DNA of 64,000 bases from Roseibium sp. HPY-6 (GCF_040530035.1 NZ_JBEWCD010000001.1:1054001-1118000), one strand, 5' to 3'. Positions 17,987-28,687 are shown, counted from the first letter of the stretch. Notes: generated by a model from the letters alone, not told the origin. Numbers and translations are program-made.

Positions 17987-18535
17987 CTACATTGCGGCCG
18001 CCGCACGTGCAGCCTGATCGTAATTTCCTGAGACCAGTCTCAATGTGGCCGCAAGGCGCGAAAGTTCCGTTTCATCGAGCCCCAGAGCCTTCATTGGCTC
18101 AACCAGCAAGGCTTCGCGCAAATGCTTGTATTCCAGACAGGCCTTTTCACCCGAACCCGTAATTTCCGCGGTTCTTTCCTTGCCCCGGCGCCCGGACTTG
18201 ATGAGCCCGGCCTTCTCCAGCTTTTTCAAAGCGTAAGTCACTGTGTGGGTGTCTTCGATGTTCAGAACCAGGCAAATATCTGAAAGCGTTTTCGCCCGGT
18301 CCCTGTGGTTGACCGAATGCAAGACAAGCACATCCAGCGGCCCTAGTCCCTCAGATCCGCTCGCCGCCATACAGCGCACCATCCAGCGGTGATAGGCGTT
18401 GACCATCATCGTAACGGCAAACTCTATTTCCGAAAGGGCCGGCATTGCGCCGGAGGCAAGATGTGCGGCCGATACGACGGGGCCGATCCCGGCCTTGGCA
18501 TCTGAGGTGGTTTTAGGGGGGGCTTTCTCACTCAA
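17987..18535 (-). CDS. MarR-type winged-helix regulator (LdtR-like)
   Basis: 182 residues. The C-terminal two-thirds form a winged helix: LDVLVLHSVNHRDRAKTLSDI, shortened here to TLSDICLVLNIEDTHTVTY, then ALKKLEKAGLIKSGRRGKERT. It resembles the rhizobial winged-helix DNA-binding group that includes LdtR, a regulator of cell-wall and stress genes. The N-terminal ~30 residues are disordered. It stands alone, 65 bases upstream of the ars promoter and read in the same direction. The target is unknown. Confidence 0.82.
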   Translation of the reverse strand: MSEKAPPKTTSDAKAGIGPVVSAAHLASGAMPALSEIEFAVTMMVNAYHRWMVRCMAASGSEGLGPLDVLVLHSVNHRDRAKTLSDICLVLNIEDTHTVTYALKKLEKAGLIKSGRRGKERTAEITGSGEKACLEYKHLREALLVEPMKALGLDETELSRLAATLRLVSGNYDQAARAAAAM

Positions 18536-18682
18536 GCGTTTCGCCTCGAACTAGGTATCATCGAAACTCATCAATCACTTAGCAATGAACAGATTAACCT
18601 CGACCACGTCAAAGATGTTCTTCCATCAAGCGCCTGGATTGTCTAGCGTTCACTGCCTCGAAAATTTGAAGGACAAGCTGGC

Positions 18683-20158
18683 GTGCAGCGCGCAGAAAAA
18701 CACTATCTGACAGAAAATGCCACTGCCATCCTGCTCACGCTTGTTTTGTTGATAGCAGCTGTCGTGCGCTTTTACGATCTCGATCGAACGAGCCTTTGGT
18801 ATGACGAAGCTGCTTCCTGGAGCCAGTCCAATGGCACCCTCACCGAGTTGCTAACGCTGGTGGCCTCTGACAATTATCCACCTCTGCACAACATTGTCTT
18901 GTGGTTGACAATACCCGTTATTGGAGACAGTGAAACGGCTCTCAGATTGCCGTCTGCAGCGCTCGGTCTGATTGCTGTCGGGCTCGTTTATCTTGTCGGC
19001 AAGCTTCTACAAGGGCGGGAGACCGGGCTACTCGCGGCAGCCTTGCTTGCCGTTTCACCGCTCCACATTTGGTATTCTACGGAAGCCCGCATGTATGCGC
19101 TGCTTGCAGCTTGTGGCCTTGCGTTCCTGCTGGCCACCTTGAAAGTGCTGCAAAGGCCTTCCCGACGCTGGTTCGCCGCGCTCGTTTTCACCGGGGCTGG
19201 CTTTCTTTACAGTCACATTTATGCACTGTTTGGATTTGCAAGCGTCGGCGCAGTTTGTGGGATCGTGGCGCTGGTTGAGGTTCACAAGACACGAAAGCCG
19301 TTCACGTCCAACGCGTTTGTCGCATCGCTCGCGATGGGGGGCAGTGTCGTATTGTTTTTGCCCTGGCTTTATCTTCTTTTTCAGCGCGCCCGATCGGTCG
19401 CAGACGAAGGCTTCTGGATTGCCTATCCGAACCTTCAGTTCCTTGAAACACTCGTTTTCAGCCTGTCGGGGTCAATTGTATTGTTCTGGCTGCTCGCCGG
19501 CCTTGGTTTGCTAGGGGCTGCGCTCTCATTCTTCAAACCGATTTCAGAGCAGCTCAACCCGGCGTTAAACAAGCAAGCGGTTCTCGTGTGCTTTGCCTAC
19601 ACCCTTGGGCCGCCGCTGCTCGCCTATCTGTATTCCATCTTGCTCCAACCGATCCTGTTCGACCGGTATCTGATCGCAGCCTGGCCAGGATTAATCGTCC
19701 TTGCTGCTATGGGCGCAACTCGCCTCGCCCCGCGGACCGCATCCATCGCACTGATTGGTGCCGCCGTCTATCTGACATATCCGCAATTGAGCTTTACGCT
19801 GACCAACAAGATCCGGCCTGAATGGCGCACAATCACAACTTTCTTCAAGGAAAACCGTGCGCCCGGGGACAGATTACTTCTCTACAAAGGCTTTTCAGCC
19901 CCTGTCTTATCTTACTATTTGCGCGGCAAGGGCGGGTTCGAGGCGGTGGAAGACGTCGAAGAACTAAGCGTGCTCACAAAAACAGAGCGTTCCGGAAAGA
20001 CGTGGCTGTTGCTGGTTCACAGCAACGAAGAAGAAACAGCCGCAGCCAAAGCGCTGTTTTTCGATGGAGAAAACGAGACTGCCGCACAGGTGTTCGGCTG
20101 GGGAGCAAGTGGTCTGACACTCCTGAATTCTGGCGAAGTGCAACAAAACTGGCGCTAA
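18683..20158 (+). CDS. GT39-family membrane glycosyltransferase
   Basis: 491 residues from GTG 18683, with AAGGA upstream. There are about ten hydrophobic helices. The first periplasmic loop carries the acidic pair of GT-C enzymes (LWYDEAASW) and later PPLHNIVLW. STEARMYAL is typical of the ArnT/PMT-like group. Such enzymes move a sugar from a polyprenyl-phosphate donor onto lipid or protein at the outer face of the inner membrane. No acceptor or donor gene is adjacent, so the substrate is unknown. Confidence 0.86.
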   Translation: MQRAEKHYLTENATAILLTLVLLIAAVVRFYDLDRTSLWYDEAASWSQSNGTLTELLTLVASDNYPPLHNIVLWLTIPVIGDSETALRLPSAALGLIAVGLVYLVGKLLQGRETGLLAAALLAVSPLHIWYSTEARMYALLAACGLAFLLATLKVLQRPSRRWFAALVFTGAGFLYSHIYALFGFASVGAVCGIVALVEVHKTRKPFTSNAFVASLAMGGSVVLFLPWLYLLFQRARSVADEGFWIAYPNLQFLETLVFSLSGSIVLFWLLAGLGLLGAALSFFKPISEQLNPALNKQAVLVCFAYTLGPPLLAYLYSILLQPILFDRYLIAAWPGLIVLAAMGATRLAPRTASIALIGAAVYLTYPQLSFTLTNKIRPEWRTITTFFKENRAPGDRLLLYKGFSAPVLSYYLRGKGGFEAVEDVEELSVLTKTERSGKTWLLLVHSNEEETAAAKALFFDGENETAAQVFGWGASGLTLLNSGEVQQNWR

Positions 20159-20330
20159 AACATCGTTTGCATTGTTGCTCCGAAGGACGGTGGATCCTGC
20201 AAGAGGCGGGTGAACTGAATTTTTTCATCGACAATTTATCGATAAAATGTCAATGTTGAATCAGGAAACGCGCCAGGCATGGCTCGCGTCCAATGAATTC
20301 GCTCATTTTGCGGCTGAAGAGGGGATAGAC

Positions 20331-23300
20331 ATGACGTCCAAGTGGGATTTTTGGATCGACCGTGGCGGTACATTCACGGACATCGTCGGGCGCGCTCCCG
20401 ATGGCACGCTCCATCCACACAAGGTGCTGTCGGAAAACCCGGAAGCGTATCGGGATGCTGCCATTCAGGGGATACGTGAAATCCTTGGCGTCGAGCGCGG
20501 CGAGCCTATTCCGTCGGAAAAAATTGCGACAGTGAAGATGGGAACGACTGTTGCGACCAATGCGCTGCTGGAACGCAAAGGCGAGCGTACGGCGCTGTTC
20601 ATCACCAGGGGATTTCGGGACGCACTGGAAATAGGTTATCAGGCGCGCCCGAAAATTTTCGCCAAGGAAATCATAAAGCCGGAGCTTCTCTACGAAAGTG
20701 TTCATGAAATTCCGGAACGTGTCCGGGCCGACGGTACCGTAGAGATTGCCTTTAAGGAGGCCGATGCACGCGGCATGATGCAAGCTGCATGGGACGATGG
20801 TGTTCGCTCCATCGCAATCGTGCTGATGCACTCTTATGCCTATCCGGCGCACGAACAGACGCTGAAGACAATCGCGGAAGATATCGGGTTCCCGCAGATT
20901 TCGGTGTCCCACGAGGTTTCGCCGCTTATGAAGCTCGTCGGACGCGGTGACACCACAATCGTCGACGCTTACCTTTCGCCAATACTTCGCCGCTATGTCG
21001 ACCAGGTTCAAGAGGAACTGGGTGCAGGCCCGAGGCTGATGTTCATGCAATCTTCAGGTGGATTGACGGCCGCCGACCTGTTTCAGGGCAAGGATGCGAT
21101 CCTCTCCGGTCCGGCCGGTGGTGTCGTTGGAGCCGTGGAAACGTCCCGCATGGCAGGGTTCGAAAAGATCATCGGCTTCGACATGGGCGGAACCTCGACC
21201 GATGTGTGCCACTTCGACGGTGAGTATGAACGCGCGTTCGAGACAGAAGTTGCCGGTGTACGCATGCGGGCGCCAATGATGATGATCCACACGGTTGCGG
21301 CCGGCGGTGGCTCGATCCTTCACTACACGGACGGCCGCTTCCAGGCCGGACCCGACTCGGCTGGCGCCAATCCCGGACCGGCCTGCTACCGGCGCGGCGG
21401 TCCGCTTACCGTCACCGATGCCAATCTGATGACCGGCAAGCTCGCGCCGGAGTTCTTCCCGAAAATCTTCGGCCCGAACCAGGACCAGCCACTTGATGGC
21501 GACGTCGTCCGACAGAAATTTGCGGACCTCGCCGAGGAAATAGGCGACGGCCGCTCCCCGGAAGAAGTTGCAGACGGGTTCTTGAAGATCGCGGTCGAGA
21601 ACATGGCGAATGCGATCAAGAAGATTTCGGTGCAGCGCGGTTATGACGTGACCGAATACGCTCTGACCTGTTTTGGCGGTGCCGGGGGCCAGACCGGATG
21701 CCGCGTTGCTGACAGTCTCGGCATGAAAACCGTAATTCTACACCCGTTCTCAGGCATTTTGTCGGCATACGGCATGGGACTTGCCGATATTCGGGCAGAC
21801 AGACAGCAGGCCGTCGTCAAGGTATTGAACGAGGCCCTGATGCCGGAACTCCATGCGCTTAAGGATCAACTGGCGGCAGTCACCGAGGCAGAGCTCCAAC
21901 AGCAGAAAATCGCGTCTGATGAGCGCAGGACAGTTGCCACTGCGCATTTGCGCTATGACGGCACAGATACGCCCTTGCCGGTCCACCTCGACAGCGTTGA
22001 GGTCATGCGGGCCATGTTTGAAGATGCTCACAAGAAACAGTTTGGCTTTGCATACGACAACAAACCAATAGTCGTTGAAGCGCTTGAAGTGGAAACCGCA
22101 GGCGGAGGTGCCGGCCTTGTTGAGCCGGATCTTGATCTCTTCACGGAAAATGCATTGGCTGCCACCACGACCCGGATTTATTCGGAAGGAACGTGGCACG
22201 ACGCTGACATCTACAAGAGAGAAACACTGAAGCCTGGCATGAAGGTGAGCGGCCCTGCGGTGATCATTGAGTCTCACGCCACTATCGCCGTGGAAGACGG
22301 CTGGCAAGCGGAAATCAACGCAAAGGACCACGTCATCCTTAGGAGGGTCGTACCGCTAAAACGCGCTGGCGCGATCGGCACTCACGCGGACCCTGTCATG
22401 CTGGAAGTGTTCAACAATCTGTTCATGTCCATCGCGGAACAGATGGGTGTCACACTGCAGAACACCGCCTACTCGGTCAACATCAAGGAACGTCTCGACT
22501 TTTCCTGTGCGGTGTTTGACGCAAATGGCGCTCTGGTTGCCAACGCTCCCCATATGCCCGTCCACCTTGGATCGATGGACAGGTCGGTGGAAACGATCAT
22601 CAAACTCAACATGGGGAAGATCAAACCGGGCGACGTCTTCGCACTGAACGCGCCCTATAACGGCGGCACCCATTTGCCAGATATCACCGTTGTCTCGCCG
22701 GTCTTCGATGACGAGGGCAAAGACATTCTCTTCTGGTCGGCATCGCGCGGTCACCACGCTGATGTCGGTGGATCTGCACCCGGTTCGATGACGCCACGCG
22801 CCACTAATGTGGATGAGGAAGGTGTGCTCTTTGACAACTTCAAAATTGTTGACGAGGGCCGGTTCTGTGAACAGGAACTGATCGAGCTTTTGACCGATCA
22901 TCCCTACCCTGCGCGGAACCCGCATCAGAATGTTGCCGATCTGTCCGCACAGATTGCCGCCAATGAAAAGGGCATCCAGGAACTGAGAAAGATGGTAGCG
23001 CATTTCGGGCTCGAAGTGGTGCAGGCCTATATGGGTCACGTTCAGGACAACGCCGAAGAAAGCGTTCGCCGCGTCATAGAAGCGCTTAAGGATTCCGAAT
23101 ACGCCTACCCGACGGATCAAGGCTCGACCATCAAAGTCAAGATCACCGTCGACAAGACCAAACGCGAAGCCACGGTAGACTTTACGGGCACGTCCCCAGT
23201 CCAGCAGAACAACTTCAATGCGCCGGAGCCGGTTACCCGGGCTGCGATCCTGTATTGTTTCCGGGTTATGGTCGACGGCGACATACCCATGAACGCGGGC

Positions 23301-23915
23301 TGCCTGAAACCCATTCACATCGTGATACCCGACGATTGCATGCTTAGGCCTTCGTATCCAGCTGCGGTCGTTGCCGGCAACGTTGAAACATCACAGCACG
23401 TTACGAACGCGGTTTTCGCCGCCCTTGGCGCAATGGCGAACGCCCAGGGGACAATGAACAACCTCACGTTCGGAAACGACACCTATCAATATTATGAAAC
23501 AATCTGCTCCGGCTCGCCCGCAGGACCCGGCTTCAACGGGACTGACGGTGTCCACACGCACATGACGAATTCCCGCCTTACCGATCCGGAAGTTCTGGAA
23601 TTCCGTTTTCCAGTCCTGTTAGAGGACTTTCACATCAGGAAGAATTCTGGCGGTATAGGGAAGTGGTCGGCAGGTGATGGCACCAAACGAACGGTCAGGT
23701 TCCTGGAGAAAATGGATTGCGCGATCCTCTCATCGCACCGGACGCTCAATCCCAAAGGTCTGGCTGGCGGCAGCAACGGAGAACTCGGCCGCACGGAAGT
23801 GCGCCGCTTGGACGGGTCTGTGGAAGTTCTGAGTGGGTGCGATCAAACCGTTCTTGAACCTGGAGAAGCCGTCACGGTCGTGACTCCAACGGCAGGTGGT
23901 TGGCGAGCACCTTAA
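20331..23915 (+). CDS. 5-oxoprolinase (ATP-hydrolysing), HyuA-HyuB fusion
   Basis: 1194 residues from ATG 20331 (AAGAGGGG upstream); starts further upstream add 28 atypical residues. The HyuA half (1 to ~690) starts [18 protein letters not shown] and has the phosphate-binding motifs [16 protein letters not shown] and [11 protein letters not shown]. The HyuB half (~705-1194) starts [15 protein letters not shown] and has [14 protein letters not shown]. The enzyme opens 5-oxo-L-proline to glutamate with ATP in the gamma-glutamyl cycle. It is full length and monocistronic, followed by a convergent hairpin. Confidence 0.94.
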   Translation: MTSKWDFWIDRGGTFTDIVGRAPDGTLHPHKVLSENPEAYRDAAIQGIREILGVERGEPIPSEKIATVKMGTTVATNALLERKGERTALFITRGFRDALEIGYQARPKIFAKEIIKPELLYESVHEIPERVRADGTVEIAFKEADARGMMQAAWDDGVRSIAIVLMHSYAYPAHEQTLKTIAEDIGFPQISVSHEVSPLMKLVGRGDTTIVDAYLSPILRRYVDQVQEELGAGPRLMFMQSSGGLTAADLFQGKDAILSGPAGGVVGAVETSRMAGFEKIIGFDMGGTSTDVCHFDGEYERAFETEVAGVRMRAPMMMIHTVAAGGGSILHYTDGRFQAGPDSAGANPGPACYRRGGPLTVTDANLMTGKLAPEFFPKIFGPNQDQPLDGDVVRQKFADLAEEIGDGRSPEEVADGFLKIAVENMANAIKKISVQRGYDVTEYALTCFGGAGGQTGCRVADSLGMKTVILHPFSGILSAYGMGLADIRADRQQAVVKVLNEALMPELHALKDQLAAVTEAELQQQKIASDERRTVATAHLRYDGTDTPLPVHLDSVEVMRAMFEDAHKKQFGFAYDNKPIVVEALEVETAGGGAGLVEPDLDLFTENALAATTTRIYSEGTWHDADIYKRETLKPGMKVSGPAVIIESHATIAVEDGWQAEINAKDHVILRRVVPLKRAGAIGTHADPVMLEVFNNLFMSIAEQMGVTLQNTAYSVNIKERLDFSCAVFDANGALVANAPHMPVHLGSMDRSVETIIKLNMGKIKPGDVFALNAPYNGGTHLPDITVVSPVFDDEGKDILFWSASRGHHADVGGSAPGSMTPRATNVDEEGVLFDNFKIVDEGRFCEQELIELLTDHPYPARNPHQNVADLSAQIAANEKGIQELRKMVAHFGLEVVQAYMGHVQDNAEESVRRVIEALKDSEYAYPTDQGSTIKVKITVDKTKREATVDFTGTSPVQQNNFNAPEPVTRAAILYCFRVMVDGDIPMNAGCLKPIHIVIPDDCMLRPSYPAAVVAGNVETSQHVTNAVFAALGAMANAQGTMNNLTFGNDTYQYYETICSGSPAGPGFNGTDGVHTHMTNSRLTDPEVLEFRFPVLLEDFHIRKNSGGIGKWSAGDGTKRTVRFLEKMDCAILSSHRTLNPKGLAGGSNGELGRTEVRRLDGSVEVLSGCDQTVLEPGEAVTVVTPTAGGWRAP

Positions 23916-23945
23916 GACGCTCCCTGAACCCGAATTTGCCTCAAA

Positions 23946-23974
23946 CCTTGACCGGCACAATTGGCCGGTCAAGG
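23946..23974. terminator. Hairpin between convergent genes
   Basis: An 11-base-pair stem CCTTGACCGGC / GCCGGTCAAGG with a 7-base loop between the stops of 5-oxoprolinase and the DUF1062 gene. There is no strong T-run, so it is likely a shared weak terminator. Confidence 0.55.
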
Positions 23975-23986
23975 TGTCGCCTTGCC

Positions 23987-24625
23987 TCAGCTGGAGAGGA
24001 TTTCACCCGACAATCTGCAATAGAGACCCGGTATGGACTGGTGAGCCGCAGGCAGGAGAGTGATTGCGACCTGTTGCTGGACCGCTTGTTTCAATCCCTT
24101 CCGGGAACCATGGGCCAACACTATTGCTCCCGCGGCCACTAAAGACTGAACCTGCGATCTCGAAAGTGTTAGCCCCGCTGCCAACAGCCTATCCAGCCGG
24201 ACAGAAACACCGGACGGATTTTTGATTGTGAGGTGTGCAGACCCGCATTCCAAGCCTCGATGAGCGAGAACCCGTTTTTCAATTATGAAATCTGGGTTGC
24301 CACCCAAGACCGCGCCAGCCGATTTGTCTGGGGGAACAAAGGCCACTTCACGTGCGAGCGTCGCATCGTTTTCTTGCAGCGACAAAAGAAGCGGCTGTGA
24401 GATGCTGCCAGTCGCCTGCCTTTGCAAAAAAGCCCTGTTCCAGCGCCTGCCGCAAGCCAGACACGCATAGATAAGCCAGGCATCCAACCGGTTTCCATTC
24501 GCGTTCAAACGAAATTTGCCGGTCGACGCAAAAGCCTGGATCGAGCCGCAGCGACCGCAAGGACGCAAAAGATGAGGAGTTTCGGCAATCAGAACCGTCC
24601 ATTCAAATTGAAAGTGAGATGACAT
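23987..24625 (-). CDS. DUF1062 family protein
   Basis: 212 residues. Two CxxC pairs (RPCGRCGS and YACLACGR) form a likely zinc ribbon around the family core KFRLNANGNRLDAWLIY. The C-terminal part has an S4-like look (VRLDRLLAAGLTLSRSQVQ, then LVAAGAIVL), suggesting nucleic-acid binding. The biochemical role of DUF1062 is unknown. It is convergent with 5-oxoprolinase and monocistronic. Confidence 0.86.
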   Translation of the reverse strand: MSSHFQFEWTVLIAETPHLLRPCGRCGSIQAFASTGKFRLNANGNRLDAWLIYACLACGRRWNRAFLQRQATGSISQPLLLSLQENDATLAREVAFVPPDKSAGAVLGGNPDFIIEKRVLAHRGLECGSAHLTIKNPSGVSVRLDRLLAAGLTLSRSQVQSLVAAGAIVLAHGSRKGLKQAVQQQVAITLLPAAHQSIPGLYCRLSGEILSS

Positions 24626-24953
24626 TCCGTCGGTCTTCCTGTGAAAGGAAGTCCGTCAACGGGCAATCGGGATGCATGAGCAGCAGAAGCCGGCAGCATT
24701 CAGTCTGGCTTTTTGAGATAGCTAAGATGTCGGGCGTATCGGAAGTGCAATACGGTAAGGCCAAGCCACACCGGTCCCGATCCGCCTCATGACGAACAAA
24801 TCAAACACGCACTAAAGCGCGAAGCGGATACGCAGACCGGTCAGAGTGTAGGCAAAGCAAAAATCCAGTTCAAAACGGTGGAGTTATGTAACCGATCGTC
24901 TCATTCGATACAAGGCAACTTGGTATTTTGTGATCCAAAATGTCCGTCTTCGA
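24626..24953. other. Intergenic region, no gene seen
   Basis: 328 bases between the start of the DUF1062 gene and the end of the HugZ-like gene. No credible coding frame, tRNA or strong hairpin is visible. Confidence 0.5.
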
Positions 24954-25730
24954 TCACTGTGCGCGGGCTTCCTGAGCGAGTTCAACGAGGATAGGGCGAA
25001 GTTGTCGAGGATCGGCCAGGGCTTGCGAGAACCAAAGACGCTCAGTTCGGTCTCCAGCGACAAGGTCCAGGCCCTCTGGGTCCAGCCCTGCAAGGCGCCA
25101 GTTCGCGGTGCCAGCCTTGCATAGGACTTCGGCGTAGAGTTTTACGGCGTCGCCATGATCTTCATTCATGTGGGCAACGGCGCCACCTTCCATTTCGAGC
25201 CACCCGTCCCCGTCGCCCAAATCCGTCAGAAGATCTGAGCGCTGTAATGCGAAAGCCTTGCCGAAGCCTCCATTGAGGCTCGCGCGCTCAAGTTCGAGCC
25301 TGAAAAATGCGAAGTCGCCGAAGTCAACATAGAGCTCGGCTTTCGGGTGGCGTGCGAGATAGCGTCGTCTCAAGCGGTGATGCGTATCGCTTTCCCTTGA
25401 AATCTGATTGGCCTTGCAAAAGAGAGTTGTTCTTGGATGCGCCAGCGGATCTCCCTTACCAGGCTCTCCAACAAGCAGAGAACACGCAGGTGACTCAAGA
25501 ATTGCCGAAGTGTGACCTGACAGCGTGCTCGTCAAAATCAACGGCGTCCCGTCAAGATCCGTGGCCAGCGCGACGCGGCTGGCAAGCGGATGGCCGGAGC
25601 CTGCTTCAATGGCAGCAAGTGCGCCAAAACGCGCCGTTCGGATCAGGTTTTTCGCCATCCGGCGTGCTTCGTCATCCGTCGGACGAATGACGGATTTAGG
25701 CTCCTGGCCATTTTGGTCCTGCGTGCTCAC
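24954..25730 (-). CDS. HugZ-like heme-utilisation protein (PPOX + DUF2470)
   Basis: 258 residues from GTG 25730, which has AGGAG six bases upstream; longer frames exist but without a ribosome site. The N-terminal split barrel (GALAAIEAGSGHPLASRV) is followed by the C-terminal DUF2470 domain with AHMNEDHGDAVKLYAEVLC. HugZ-type proteins bind and degrade heme, freeing iron; others only bind heme. No uptake genes are adjacent. The assignment to the family is firm, the heme activity is inference. Confidence 0.85.
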   Translation of the reverse strand: MSTQDQNGQEPKSVIRPTDDEARRMAKNLIRTARFGALAAIEAGSGHPLASRVALATDLDGTPLILTSTLSGHTSAILESPACSLLVGEPGKGDPLAHPRTTLFCKANQISRESDTHHRLRRRYLARHPKAELYVDFGDFAFFRLELERASLNGGFGKAFALQRSDLLTDLGDGDGWLEMEGGAVAHMNEDHGDAVKLYAEVLCKAGTANWRLAGLDPEGLDLVAGDRTERLWFSQALADPRQLRPILVELAQEARAQ

Positions 25731-25903
25731 GCTGATCTCCTGCTTTGGAAGCCGATGCCTCCCTCCGGTGCAAGAAACACCACAGTGCAAACCTGAACGC
25801 AAGATGAACGGCCACATCAGAACCGGTTCAGGGCCACCGTGCGATTGTCTCACTATCAGCTACGGCGCCGAACGAGAAGGCGCAGGCACTTGGAGAAAGA
25901 TCG

Positions 25904-26332
25904 ATGAAAAACGTGAGCAAACGCCTGATTGCCGTCGCCTTGTCCGGCGCCTTGTTGGTACCGACAATTGCAACCGCCGAGGCCGGCCCGAAACGCGGCT
26001 GGCAAGGCCATCACGGCGTCCACCATCACCATTACCACAAGCGCCAGAGAAAGAATGACAATGTCGGCGCAGCTGTCGCAGCAGGCGTTATCGGACTTGC
26101 AGCCGGCGCCATCCTGTTAGGAGCGACAAACAGGCCGTCATATGCCGGACCGCCGCCGCCACCTGCATCCTACTATCCGCCTGCACCTTACCCGGGACAG
26201 GTACATGGAGCGGTTGGCTATCAGCCCTGGAGCCCGGCCTGGTATCAGTACTGTTCTTCGAAATACCGGTCCTTTAACCCGTCGACCGGCACCTACACCA
26301 CCTATCGGGGCGAGCAGCGTTTCTGCCAGTAA
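25904..26332 (+). CDS. BA14K-family exported protein
   Basis: 142 residues. It has a signal peptide (1-26, ending TIATAEA), a His-rich stretch (HHGVHHHHYHKRQRK), a glycine/alanine hydrophobic helix (about 53-75), a Pro/Tyr-rich segment and the C-terminal BA14K motif WYQYCSSKYRSFNP with Cys near the end. The family is named after a Brucella immunoreactive 14-kDa protein and is found across Hyphomicrobiales, with suggested lectin-like binding. A terminator follows. Confidence 0.9.
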   Translation: MKNVSKRLIAVALSGALLVPTIATAEAGPKRGWQGHHGVHHHHYHKRQRKNDNVGAAVAAGVIGLAAGAILLGATNRPSYAGPPPPPASYYPPAPYPGQVHGAVGYQPWSPAWYQYCSSKYRSFNPSTGTYTTYRGEQRFCQ

Positions 26333-26358
26333 CTTTCCGAGTTCGCCCCGCACCTTCG

Positions 26359-26411
26359 GGCAGCAGGCAACCCGTCAGCCGAACTGACTTTCCGCCTGCT
26401 GCCGTTTTTTC
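26359..26411 (+). terminator. Intrinsic terminator after the BA14K gene
   Basis: GGCAGCAGGC (26359-26368) pairs with GCCTGCTGCC (26394-26403), followed by GTTTTTT. The loop is long (25 bases) but the stem and T-run are good. Confidence 0.75.
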
Positions 26412-26476
26412 ACGGATCGTGCGCCCTCCCGGCCAACACATTGACAGCCGCGACCTGAGTTGCGTTTTGATGCGCA

Positions 26477-27223
26477 ATGCTTCGCATCCCGCTTCATTTT
26501 CTCATTTTTCTAGCTTTGACCATACTCACGCAGATCGGCGGTTTGGCCTGGCTCATTTCCCTGCTGGCAAAACGACGGCTGCTGACTTTCTTGTTTGTAT
26601 ACGGGGTTCTGACAGCCGGAACTGTTTTTGTTGCGCCGTTCTTCGGAAGAGTGGCCCTGAATTGCTGGTCTAGCGACGCTTTCAGACTGCAATCGAGCCT
26701 CTACTGCGTTCTCAATCGGAATTACGTTTCACGCGCGATGCGCGACGTTACGACAGACCTTTCCACGCATATTGCCACACGATTTCCGGGCACTGTCACC
26801 CTTGGACTGGATGGCAACTTTCCATTTTTCGATGGATTTCCGCTGTTGCCGCATTTGTCACACGACGATGGGAACAAACTGGACCTGGCCTTCTATTACT
26901 CCGACGAAAATGGATATCTGCCAGGCAAAACCGCGTCACCAATAGGCTATTTCGATTTTGAGGATGGCTTTGAATCTTGCCCGCAGAAACAGTGGTCAAT
27001 GCGATGGAATTTTTCTTGGCTTCAATCGTTTTGGCCGGACTATCAACTGGAACGGCAACGAACAAAAGCCGCAGTTACCTGGCTGGCGAGTGATCCACGC
27101 GTTGAGAAAATTTTCCTTGAACCCCACCTCCGGGAGTCTCTTGATGTCAGATTTGGAAAAGTCCGATTTCAGGGATGCTTTGCAGCGCGTCACGACGACC
27201 ACATCCACTTTCAAGTTCACTGA
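26477..27223 (+). CDS. Membrane-anchored M15/LAS-like metallopeptidase-fold protein
   Basis: 248 residues. Two N-terminal membrane spans (about 8-30 and 36-57) precede a soluble domain. Within it SHDDGNKLDLAF gives His129-x6-Asp136, and the end of the protein reads RHDDHIHFQVH (His242-x-His244). The HxxxxxxD plus HxH pattern is the zinc site of the LAS/M15 group (D-Ala-D-Ala peptidases, MepA). I therefore infer a peptidoglycan peptidase or relative; sequence is otherwise unfamiliar. It runs into the convergent extensin-like gene, overlapping by 7 bases. No clear ribosome site was found. Confidence 0.68.
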   Translation: MLRIPLHFLIFLALTILTQIGGLAWLISLLAKRRLLTFLFVYGVLTAGTVFVAPFFGRVALNCWSSDAFRLQSSLYCVLNRNYVSRAMRDVTTDLSTHIATRFPGTVTLGLDGNFPFFDGFPLLPHLSHDDGNKLDLAFYYSDENGYLPGKTASPIGYFDFEDGFESCPQKQWSMRWNFSWLQSFWPDYQLERQRTKAAVTWLASDPRVEKIFLEPHLRESLDVRFGKVRFQGCFAARHDDHIHFQVH

Positions 27224-27975
27224 CAAATCAGGTACGTGCAGGTCTTGCCATGACATCCAATGTCCAGGTGCAGATGTGATTTGTGAAACTCATCGCCTTC
27301 CGGGCTGAGAACGGTTGTAAACCGTTTGCAGGCGCTCTTGTGAAGCGCTTTAAGGAAGCGGCCCGGCTTCGTTTTCTGGCCCCAGTCCTTTTCAATCGAA
27401 ACACTGGTACCGTCCTGCATATGAAAATGGGAAATGTCGACTGCCTTGCCCAGCGCATGCTCGGACAGTTTGCCGCCTGGCTGATTGTTACGGCGGCGGC
27501 ACTGGTAGCCGGGTCCGGATCTTACGGTCTCAAGTCCACCATCGAAGTGCTTTTCTGCCAATGGCATCACGTCTTGCCGCAGCCATGCGGTGTAAACTTG
27601 CGCGAACTCACATGAAACGGTAACTGCGTTTTTGAACTGAACAGACTTTTCGTTCCATGCAACGCCTGTAAGTTTAACAGGGGCTTCAATGCCACAACCA
27701 GCATCACCAGAGTGTTCGCCGCGAATTGCGGGAATGGTAGTGAATTCAGTTTCTCCAAGAACGCAAGAATCCGGATGTGCCGTCACAAGCGCATCGGATT
27801 TTGGTTTTTTCGCCTTCTCGGGTTTTGGAGCAGGTAATTTCGTTTTTTCGCTGTTCGAGCTGTTAGACGCTGCAAGCGGTTTTGGCGTTGGCAATGGGGC
27901 CGCTGCTTCGGAAGACGCTGCAAAGACTGGCTGAGCCAATACTAGTGTCAGGCTAACCACTGCAGTTTTAATCAT
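27217..27975 (-). CDS. Extensin-like exported protein (M15-related)
   Basis: 252 residues. It has a signal peptide (1-19, ending QPVFA), a Pro/Lys-rich linker to about residue 60, then the extensin-like C domain. That domain has SEHALGKAVDIS (His-x6-Asp) and FHKSHLHLDIG (His-x-His), the LAS zinc ligands, and paired cysteines (CRRRNNQ, SACKRF, GCHGKTC). It is common in Hyphomicrobiales, where a role in the cell wall is presumed. It is convergent with another LAS-like gene. Confidence 0.9.
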   Translation of the reverse strand: MIKTAVVSLTLVLAQPVFAASSEAAAPLPTPKPLAASNSSNSEKTKLPAPKPEKAKKPKSDALVTAHPDSCVLGETEFTTIPAIRGEHSGDAGCGIEAPVKLTGVAWNEKSVQFKNAVTVSCEFAQVYTAWLRQDVMPLAEKHFDGGLETVRSGPGYQCRRRNNQPGGKLSEHALGKAVDISHFHMQDGTSVSIEKDWGQKTKPGRFLKALHKSACKRFTTVLSPEGDEFHKSHLHLDIGCHGKTCTYLICQ

Positions 27976-28060
27976 TCATCCCTCGCCGCTTGCAGCTTCG
28001 CCCGATTTGTGGATCACTGCTGCCATACTGCCCACCACCTTAGAGCTTCGAGCGTTTGTA

Positions 28061-28687
28061 ATGACAATTGAATTATATACCGCCTACATTGTGGCAACCC
28101 TCATCGTGCTGGCAATTCCTGGGCCCACGATCATGCTTGTTGTGAGTTACGCTCTGACGCAGGGGCGCAAATCTGCCTTTGCCAGCGTTCTGGGTGTCGG
28201 TCTCGGCGACGCAACAGCGGCGACAGCATCACTTCTTGGCCTTGGAGCGATCCTTGCCGCCTCTGCAACTGCTTTTACGGCACTGAAATGGGTAGGCGCA
28301 GCATATCTTGTCTGGCTGGGCATTACGATGTGGCGCAGCCGCCCGGGGCCTTTAGGGGTTCAGGAAGTGGAAGACATCCCACCCCGCAAGATCTTCTGGC
28401 ACGCATACGTCGTAACCTCGCTCAACCCAAAGGGCATCATTTTCTTCATGGCGTTTTTGCCGCATTTCATTGCGCCGCAGGTTGCCGTTGCACCACAGCT
28501 TTTCCTTCTCGGGTCGACCTTTGTGGTGCTCGGCATCCTAAACGCCGCGATCTATGCCTACGCAGCGGCCGCAGTGGGACAGAAGCTTAGAAACCCATCC
28601 CTTTTGCGTCTGGTCAATAAGGTCGGGGGCGGTTTTCTGATTTCTGCTGCTGCGATGACGGCTACGCTACAGAGGTCAGCGAACTGA
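28061..28687 (+). CDS. LysE/RhtB-family amino-acid exporter
   Basis: 208 residues from ATG 28061; the upstream in-frame start at 28007 adds a non-conserved leader. There are six hydrophobic segments. The family signature LAIPGPTIMLVVSYALTQG lies at the first span, followed by GVGLGDATAA and SLNPKGIIFFMAFLP. It exports amino acids or related metabolites by proton exchange. No regulator is adjacent, so the substrate is unknown. Confidence 0.9.
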   Translation: MTIELYTAYIVATLIVLAIPGPTIMLVVSYALTQGRKSAFASVLGVGLGDATAATASLLGLGAILAASATAFTALKWVGAAYLVWLGITMWRSRPGPLGVQEVEDIPPRKIFWHAYVVTSLNPKGIIFFMAFLPHFIAPQVAVAPQLFLLGSTFVVLGILNAAIYAYAAAAVGQKLRNPSLLRLVNKVGGGFLISAAAMTATLQRSAN

